In this document: piece after piece, positions 58,692-64,000 of the stretch
Layout: every line of letters starts with the position of its first letter
Position numbering within the stretch: the stretch's first letter is position 1
Source of the DNA: Mycobacterium adipatum
GTDB lineage: Bacteria > Actinomycetota > Actinomycetes > Mycobacteriales > Mycobacteriaceae
NCBI RefSeq assembly: GCF_001644575.1
Contig: NZ_CP015596.1
Span: forward strand, 2,480,001 to 2,544,000
DNA length: 64,000 bases
Direction of reading: 5' to 3'
Program-made: the position numbers and the translations under genes
Notes under the pieces: generated by a model
Databases searched by the model: none
Told to the model about the DNA's origin: nothing
The model's input: only the letters and a program-made list of their open reading frames with translations

Positions 58692-60182
58692 TCAGGCGTT
58701 CCCGGGGAAGCCGAGGTCGATGCCGCCGTGGGAGGGGTCCAGCCAGCGGCTGGTGATGGCTTTTTGGCGGGTGTAGAAGTTGACGCCGTCGGTGCCGTGG
58801 GCGTGGCTGTCGCCGAACAGTGAGGCTTTCCAGCCGCCGAAGCTGTAGTAGGCCATGGGGACCGGGATGGGGACGTTGATGCCGACCATGCCGACTTCGA
58901 CTTCGTTTTGGAAGCGTCGGGCGGCGCCGCCGTCGTTGGTGAAGATGGCGGTGCCGTTGCCGTAGGGGTTGGTGTTGATCAGTTCCAGGGCTTGGTCGTA
59001 GGTGTCCACGCGTAGCACCGAGAGGACGGGGCCGAAGATCTCGTCGGTGTAGACGCTCATGGTGGGGGTGACGTTGTCGAGCAGGGTGGGGCCGAGCCAG
59101 AAGCCCTCTTCGGCGCCGTCGGGGGTGACGGTGCGGCCGTCGACGACGACCTTGGCGCCGTCGGCTTCGCCGGCGTCGATGTAGGAGGCGACCTTGTCGC
59201 GGTGGGCCTTGGTGACCAGGGGTCCCATATCGGCGTCGCGGGTGCCGTCGCCGGTTGTGAGGCCGACGGTGCGTTCGGTGATCTTGGCGATCAGGTCGTC
59301 GGCGATGGGGCCGACGGCGACGGCGGCGCTGATGGCCATGCAGCGTTCCCCGGCGGAGCCGAATCCGGCGTTGACCATGGCGTCGGCGGCCAGGTCCAGG
59401 TCGGCGTCGGGGAGGATGACGGCGTGGTTTTTGGCGCCGCCGAGGGCTTGGACGCGTTTGCCGGTGGCGGTGGCGGTGGCGTAGACGTATTGGGCGATCG
59501 GGGTGGATCCGACGAAGGACACGGCCTTGATGGTGGGGTTGGTGAGCAGTTCGTCGACGACGGTCTTGTCGCCTTGGAGCACGTTGAACACGCCGTCGGG
59601 TAGGCCGGCTTCTTTCCACAGGGCGGCCAGCCACAGGGAGGCGGAGGGGTCTTTTTCCGAGGGTTTGAGGACCACGGTGTTGCCGGCGGCGATGGCGACG
59701 GGGAAGAACCACATGGGGACCATGGCGGGGAAGTTGAATGGGGAGATGATTGCGACGGGGCCCAGGGGTTGGCGGATGGAGTAGACGTCGACCTTGGTGG
59801 AGGCGTTTTCGGTGTAGCCGCCCTTGAGCAGGTGGGGGATGCCGCAGGCGAATTCGACGACTTCCTGGCCGCGGCTGACTTCGCCGAGGGCGTCGGAGAC
59901 GACTTTGCCGTGTTCGCTGGTGATGATTTCGGCGAGTTCGCCTTTGCGTTCGTTGAGCAGTTCGCGGAACCGGAAGAGGACCTGGGTGCGTTTGGCCAGG
60001 CTGGCGTCGCGCCAGGCCGGGAACGCGGCGGCGGCGGCGGCGATGACGGCCTGGGCGTCGGCGGTGCTGCCCAGGGCGACCTGTCCGGTCACCTGGCCGG
60101 TCGCCGGATTCGTCACCGGCGCCGTGATATTCGAGGAACCGGCGAAAGCGCCGTTGTTCACCCAGTGGGAGATGGTGCGCAT
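58692..60182 (-). CDS. iolA: methylmalonate-semialdehyde dehydrogenase (CoA-acylating)
   Basis: This 496-residue aldehyde dehydrogenase has catalytic C281 in FGSAGERCMAIS and the SPFNFPAMVPMWFFP segment specific to the MMSDH/IolA branch. It converts malonic semialdehyde to acetyl-CoA or methylmalonate semialdehyde to propionyl-CoA with NAD. As the last gene of an inositol operon it should serve as IolA; the alternative name mmsA applies if it works in valine breakdown. It starts 6 bp after iolH. Confidence 0.93.
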   Translation of the reverse strand: MRTISHWVNNGAFAGSSNITAPVTNPATGQVTGQVALGSTADAQAVIAAAAAAFPAWRDASLAKRTQVLFRFRELLNERKGELAEIITSEHGKVVSDALGEVSRGQEVVEFACGIPHLLKGGYTENASTKVDVYSIRQPLGPVAIISPFNFPAMVPMWFFPVAIAAGNTVVLKPSEKDPSASLWLAALWKEAGLPDGVFNVLQGDKTVVDELLTNPTIKAVSFVGSTPIAQYVYATATATGKRVQALGGAKNHAVILPDADLDLAADAMVNAGFGSAGERCMAISAAVAVGPIADDLIAKITERTVGLTTGDGTRDADMGPLVTKAHRDKVASYIDAGEADGAKVVVDGRTVTPDGAEEGFWLGPTLLDNVTPTMSVYTDEIFGPVLSVLRVDTYDQALELINTNPYGNGTAIFTNDGGAARRFQNEVEVGMVGINVPIPVPMAYYSFGGWKASLFGDSHAHGTDGVNFYTRQKAITSRWLDPSHGGIDLGFPGNA

Positions 60183-60188
60183 GTGGTT

Positions 60189-61076
60189 CTACCTTCCGTA
60201 CTTCGCGACGTAGTCGGTCATGGTCTTGAGCTGGTAGCGGGACACCTCGTGGGCGGTCTCGTCCTCGGCGAACACCGAGGAGACCATCACGGTGTCCTCG
60301 CGGTCGTAGAAGCCGAGCGCGGCCAAGCCGCCGAAGAATTCGTCCCAATCGATGTCGCCGTCCCCGATCTTGAGGTGCTGATGCACCCGTACCGGATTGC
60401 CCGGCGGGTTGGTGATGTAGCGCAGGCCGTGGCTGCGATGGTGATCCATGGTGTCGGCCACGTGCACCAGGCGCAGCAGGTCGGCGGCGGCGCGCATGAT
60501 CTCGGTCATGTTCGAGCCCATCGTGCCCCCCATGTGAAACGTGTGGCAGGCCACGTACACCATGCCGATATTCGGCGAGTTGACTCCGCGGATGATGCGC
60601 ACCGCTTCCAGGCCGTCCTCCACGAAATCGTCTGGGTGCGGGTCGATCCGGACGTCGATCCCCTCACGCTCGATGATCGGCAGCAGCTCTTCCATGGACC
60701 GGAAGAACGCCCGCTCGGATTCCTCGGCCTTCTCCGGCCGGCCCGAGAACTCGGTGTTGATCACGCTGACCCCGAGGTCGACGGTGATCTGTATGACCCG
60801 CTTCCAGTTACGCACGGCCGCCTCCCGGGCATCGGGATCGGGACTGGCCCAGCGCAGCACCGGCAGCACCGAGGCAATCCCGACACCCGCGTCGGCGCAG
60901 GCCTTACCGAACCTGGCCACCAGCGCGTCGTCGGCGCGCGGGTGGTTGAAGAAGGGGATGAAGTCCCGGTGCGGGGTCAGCTGCAGGTGCTCGTACCCCA
61001 ACTCGGCCACCACATTAGGGAGGTCGAGCAGATCATGGTCGTGGTGAAACGGGGTGGGATCAAGCGCGATCTTCAC
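60189..61076 (-). CDS. iolH: sugar phosphate isomerase/epimerase family protein, IolH-like
   Basis: This 295-residue TIM-barrel protein of the AP endonuclease 2 / xylose isomerase-like fold starts at GTG 61076 as MKIALDPTPFHHDHDLLDL. Metal-ligand candidates are the Glu in INTEFSG, Asp and His in RIDPHPDD, and His in LVHVADTMDHH. It matches IolH proteins by context and pattern; IolH biochemistry is poorly known. It lies 1 bp after iolG and 6 bp before iolA. Confidence 0.82.
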   Translation of the reverse strand: MKIALDPTPFHHDHDLLDLPNVVAELGYEHLQLTPHRDFIPFFNHPRADDALVARFGKACADAGVGIASVLPVLRWASPDPDAREAAVRNWKRVIQITVDLGVSVINTEFSGRPEKAEESERAFFRSMEELLPIIEREGIDVRIDPHPDDFVEDGLEAVRIIRGVNSPNIGMVYVACHTFHMGGTMGSNMTEIMRAAADLLRLVHVADTMDHHRSHGLRYITNPPGNPVRVHQHLKIGDGDIDWDEFFGGLAALGFYDREDTVMVSSVFAEDETAHEVSRYQLKTMTDYVAKYGR

Positions 61077-61077
61077 C

Positions 61078-62115
61078 TCACGCCCCCGGGATGGAGGCGC
61101 GGTCGACCATCGTCACCTCGACCGGCAGGCCGGAGTTGAGCGATTCCACACCGGCCGCACAGACCGCGGCGGCGGCATAACCATCCCACGCGCTCGGGCC
61201 GTCGACATTGCCGCCACTGTGCACGGCGTCCACCCAGCGCTGAAATTCGGTGTCATAGGCCTGCCCGAACCGCTCACGGAAACCCGGGGTGATCCGTCCG
61301 CCGCGGATCCCGCCGCTGTGCGAGCGGATCAGTCCGACGTCCAAACCGATCATGGCGCTGCCCTTTTCGGCCACCACCTCGGTGCGCACCTCGTAGGCGA
61401 CACCGGTCGTGACGAACAGTTCGACATCGACGTGCCGACCCGACGCCGTACGCAGGATGGCGATCTGCGGATCGGCCAGGCCCTCCGGCGCAGCGGGATT
61501 GGCCGACGGCGCGATGATCTGGATCGAGGTGACCTCCTCGTCGAACAGGAACCGCGTGACATCGACCTCGTGCACCAACGAGTCGCGCACCACCATGGCG
61601 CTGTCGAAGGACGGCGGCACGGCCGGGTTTCGATGTACGCAGTGCAGGACCAGCGCGCGGCCCAGGTCACCGGAGTCCAGGAGCGACTTCAGCTGGGCGT
61701 ACTCGTGATCGAAGCGCCGCATGAACCCGACCTGGATGAGCCGCTTGCCCAGTTCGGCCTCGCGCTTGACGATCTCCAACGAGGTGGCGACATCGGTGGT
61801 CAGCGGCTTCTCGCACAGCACCGGCTTGCCGTGCTCAAGGCAGGCCAGCAACTGCTTCTCGTGGGTCGGGCCGGGAGTGGCCAGCACCACCGCGTCGACC
61901 TGCGGGTCGGCGATGGCGTCGAGCGGATCGGCGACGGCGCGGCATCCGTCGATGCCCGCGGCGATCTGCTCGGCCTTCTCGGTGATGAAGTCGTTCACGA
62001 CGACAACCCGCGCTCCGGAGATCCGGCTGGTCAGGCGGGCGACATGGTCGGTGCCCATGATGCCGACGCCCAGGACGGCCACCCGAAGATCGTTCGCTGT
62101 TCTTGAATCAGACAC
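61078..62115 (-). CDS. iolG: inositol 2-dehydrogenase-like oxidoreductase (Gfo/Idh/MocA)
   Basis: This 345-residue enzyme has a Rossmann domain with VAVLGVGIMGTDHVARL, the catalytic Lys in CEKPLT, and His in DSLVHEVDVTRFL. It fits myo-inositol 2-dehydrogenase, which makes scyllo-inosose with NAD. It lies in the iol operon between iolE and iolH, with 9 and 1 bp gaps. A scyllo-inositol dehydrogenase is the main alternative. Confidence 0.88.
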   Translation of the reverse strand: MSDSRTANDLRVAVLGVGIMGTDHVARLTSRISGARVVVVNDFITEKAEQIAAGIDGCRAVADPLDAIADPQVDAVVLATPGPTHEKQLLACLEHGKPVLCEKPLTTDVATSLEIVKREAELGKRLIQVGFMRRFDHEYAQLKSLLDSGDLGRALVLHCVHRNPAVPPSFDSAMVVRDSLVHEVDVTRFLFDEEVTSIQIIAPSANPAAPEGLADPQIAILRTASGRHVDVELFVTTGVAYEVRTEVVAEKGSAMIGLDVGLIRSHSGGIRGGRITPGFRERFGQAYDTEFQRWVDAVHSGGNVDGPSAWDGYAAAAVCAAGVESLNSGLPVEVTMVDRASIPGA

Positions 62116-62124
62116 TGCGTTCTC

Positions 62125-63045
62125 CTAGCTGAAACGAACGGACGGGATGCCACAGGAACCCAGGTAGGCACTCGTGCGCTTGGCGATGGGCAGGGGAGCG
62201 TCGACCTCGCAGGGGTACATGTCCTGCTCGACGATGGCGAACACGTCGATGCCGAGCTTCTCGATCTCGGCGAGCAGCGGCGGCATCTCCGGAATGCCGA
62301 GCGGCGGTTCGGTCATGGCACCGAGCTTGACGGCCTCACCGAACGGCAGATCCTCCGCCTCGACCTTGGCGCGCACCTCGGGGTCGACCTGTTTGAGGTG
62401 CAGGTAGCCGATGCGCTCGGGGGCCCGGCGGATGATGGCGATATTGTCGCCGCCGCAGTAAGAGATGTGCCCGGTGTCCAGACACAGGTTCACGAACTCG
62501 GCATCGGTGCCGTCGAGGAAGCGGTAGACGTTTTCCTCGGTGTCGACATGGCTGTCGGCATGCGGGTGGTACTGCGCACGGACGCCGTACTTCTCGAACA
62601 TCGCCTTGCCCAGCTCATTCATCCCCTGGGTCTTGTGCCGCCACTGCTCGGGGGTGAGGTTGCGGTCCTCCAGGACTGCCCCGGTGGCGGGGTCGCGCCA
62701 CATCTCGGGGATCACGACAACGTGCTTGCCGCCGGCAGCGGCCGTCAGCTTGGCGACGTCCTCGATCTGGGTCCATACCGAGTTCCAGGCATCGTCGCCG
62801 CGGGTCTGCGACTGGTGCAGGTGCTCGAACACGGTGCCGGCGGACAACTTCAGGTTGCGCTTGCCGAGTTCGTCGAGCAGCTGCTGCGGATCGGTCGGCA
62901 GATAGCCGTACGGGCCGAGTTCGATCCACTCGTAGCCCGATTCGGCGACCTCGTCGAGGAACCGGGTGTACGGGGTCTGCTGCGGATCGTCAGGGAACCA
63001 GACGCCCCAGGAGTCGGGGGCGGATCCGACGAGAATGGTGCTCAT
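62125..63045 (-). CDS. iolE: 2-keto-myo-inositol dehydratase
   Basis: This 306-residue TIM-barrel dehydratase has GSAPDSWGVWFPDDPQQTPY at the start and metal ligands in HPHADSHVDTEE and LDTGHISYCGGD. It dehydrates scyllo-inosose to 3D-trihydroxycyclohexane-1,2-dione in inositol breakdown. It starts 9 bp after iolD. Confidence 0.93.
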   Translation of the reverse strand: MSTILVGSAPDSWGVWFPDDPQQTPYTRFLDEVAESGYEWIELGPYGYLPTDPQQLLDELGKRNLKLSAGTVFEHLHQSQTRGDDAWNSVWTQIEDVAKLTAAAGGKHVVVIPEMWRDPATGAVLEDRNLTPEQWRHKTQGMNELGKAMFEKYGVRAQYHPHADSHVDTEENVYRFLDGTDAEFVNLCLDTGHISYCGGDNIAIIRRAPERIGYLHLKQVDPEVRAKVEAEDLPFGEAVKLGAMTEPPLGIPEMPPLLAEIEKLGIDVFAIVEQDMYPCEVDAPLPIAKRTSAYLGSCGIPSVRFS

Positions 63046-63054
63046 GGCGCTGTC

Positions 63055-64000
63055 CTAGTGGCGATCTGACGGGTTGACAAGGGGGCGTTGGACTTTCTTC
63101 CAGTCCGAATACCGTTGATAGGCCTCCTGTGTGGAGGCCAACGTCGATTCCTGGCTGACGGGCACATCCCACCAGGAGTGGCTGTCCGGTGCATAGATCC
63201 GGGGATCGGTCTCCACATGGATCACCGTGATGTGACCGGCGGCCTTGGCGACCTTGACTGCATCGGCGAACTCGGCCGCGGTGGCGACCTTGATGACATC
63301 GGCGCCCAGGCTTGCGGCGTTCGCGGCGAGGTCAACCGGCAGCTTGTCACCGTCGAGGCGGCCGTCGACGCTACGGTACCGGTACTCGGTGCCGAAGCGT
63401 TGAGATCCCAATGACTCGGAAAGCCCACCGATGGAGGCAAATCCGTGGTTCTGCACGAGGACCGGGATGATCTTGACGCCCTCCTGCACGGCCGTGGCAA
63501 TCTCGGTGGCCATCATCAGGTAGGAGCCGTCACCGACCATGACGAAGACGTCCCGGTCCGGTGCAGCCATCCGGACGCCGATACCACCGGCGATCTCATA
63601 GCCCATGCAGGAGAACCCGTACTCGACGTGGTAGCCCTTGCGATCCCGGGTGCGCCACAGCTTGTGCAGGTCCCCGGGCATCGAGCCGGCCGCGCACACC
63701 ACTACGTCACGGGGATCGGACAGCGTGTTGACCAGACCGATGACCTGGTTCTGATTCAACCCCGACCCGTCATCCGAGGTGGCGTACACCGAAGTGACGG
63801 TGTCCTCCCACTCGGCCGCGAGTTCGGTGACCCGGGTGCGGTATTCGTCGCTGGCGGTGTAACCGTCCAGCGCGGGGGACAGGGCCTGCAAAGCCTCGCG
63901 GGCATCGGCGACCACACTGATGCCACCCTGCTTGACCGAGTCCAGAGACGCCACGTTGATGTTCACGAACCGCACGTCCGGATTGTTGAACGCGGTGCGC
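63055..64000 (-). CDS. iolD: 3D-(3,5/4)-trihydroxycyclohexane-1,2-dione hydrolase, C-terminal part
   Basis: About 315 C-terminal residues of the ThDP-dependent ring-opening hydrolase IolD are present; the gene runs off the window end. Visible parts are NPDVRFVNINVAS, the ThDP/Mg motif VMVGDGSYLMMATE (GDG-x-N-like), and MGYEIAGGIGVRMA. The full family length is about 640 residues, so roughly half is missing. The GTG at 63975 is internal, not a start. Confidence 0.92.
   Translation of the reverse strand, partial: RTAFNNPDVRFVNINVASLDSVKQGGISVVADAREALQALSPALDGYTASDEYRTRVTELAAEWEDTVTSVYATSDDGSGLNQNQVIGLVNTLSDPRDVVVCAAGSMPGDLHKLWRTRDRKGYHVEYGFSCMGYEIAGGIGVRMAAPDRDVFVMVGDGSYLMMATEIATAVQEGVKIIPVLVQNHGFASIGGLSESLGSQRFGTEYRYRSVDGRLDGDKLPVDLAANAASLGADVIKVATAAEFADAVKVAKAAGHITVIHVETDPRIYAPDSHSWWDVPVSQESTLASTQEAYQRYSDWKKVQRPLVNPSDRH

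Noticed and set aside
58360..60348. 662-residue minus-strand frame over iolA, Arg-rich
   Set aside because: It is another frame of iolA; the Arg/Pro-rich composition comes from the frame shift.

Overview
The window is high-GC DNA from a mycobacterium, most likely a fast-growing environmental species (Mycolicibacterium type). Gene content and order from about 0.3 to 42.5 kb follow, in reverse numbering, the M. tuberculosis block Rv2484c to Rv2457c as I remember it: wax ester synthase, plsC, plsB2, ssb-like, ettA, gdh, thioesterase, aglA, glbO, HNH, pepN, DsbA-like mycothiol enzyme, rpiB, nei, tig, clpP1, clpP2, clpX. GTG and TTG starts and 4-base start/stop overlaps (ATGA, GTGA) are common.

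Layout. 0-5.6 kb: tRNA-Arg and a coupled acyltransferase operon for glycerolipid and triacylglycerol synthesis. 5.6-9.5 kb: a CopD-CtaG membrane protein converging on a PknB-like PASTA kinase. 9.7-17.9 kb: ssb-like gene, ettA, the giant NAD-glutamate dehydrogenase, a thioesterase and an unknown protein. 17.9-25.1 kb: alpha-glucosidase, truncated haemoglobin, two HNH proteins, two small conserved genes, aminopeptidase N and a mycothiol-linked DsbA protein. 25.1-30.9 kb: accessory genes, namely MgtE, a coupled permease / deaminase / 2-oxoglutarate-dioxygenase operon, and an SDR/TetR pair with twin operators. 30.9-35.2 kb: rpiB, nei, a Na+/H+ antiporter, and small membrane or secreted proteins. 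35.2-42.5 kb: two tRNAs, tig-clpP1-clpP2, a small secreted protein, a DsrE protein, an HD-GYP/LuxR regulator and clpX.

42.5-52.8 kb is accessory: a glycosyltransferase, a complete IS481-type element with terminal inverted repeats and a 6-bp target duplication, fdhD-fdhF with a divergent LysR regulator, a type III glutamine synthetase, and an AhpD/DsbA pair. 52.9-58.7 kb is a compact sulfur (persulfide/sulfite) locus: rhodanese, peroxiredoxin, methyltransferase, CstR-like regulator, TauE exporter and membrane rhodanese on one strand; persulfide dioxygenase-rhodanese fusion, thioredoxin and a 56-residue Cys-rich protein on the other. Between them lie four TACC(C)-N4-6-(G)GGTA operator-like palindromes. 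58.7-64 kb is a myo-inositol catabolic operon (iolD-iolE-iolG-iolH-iolA); iolD is cut by the window edge.

The most interesting regions are the CstR-like sulfur island with its operator array, the permease-deaminase-dioxygenase operon, the second PknB-like kinase, and two unlinked small secreted proteins that share one Cys motif. Identifications are from motifs and recalled family sequences; no search was run.
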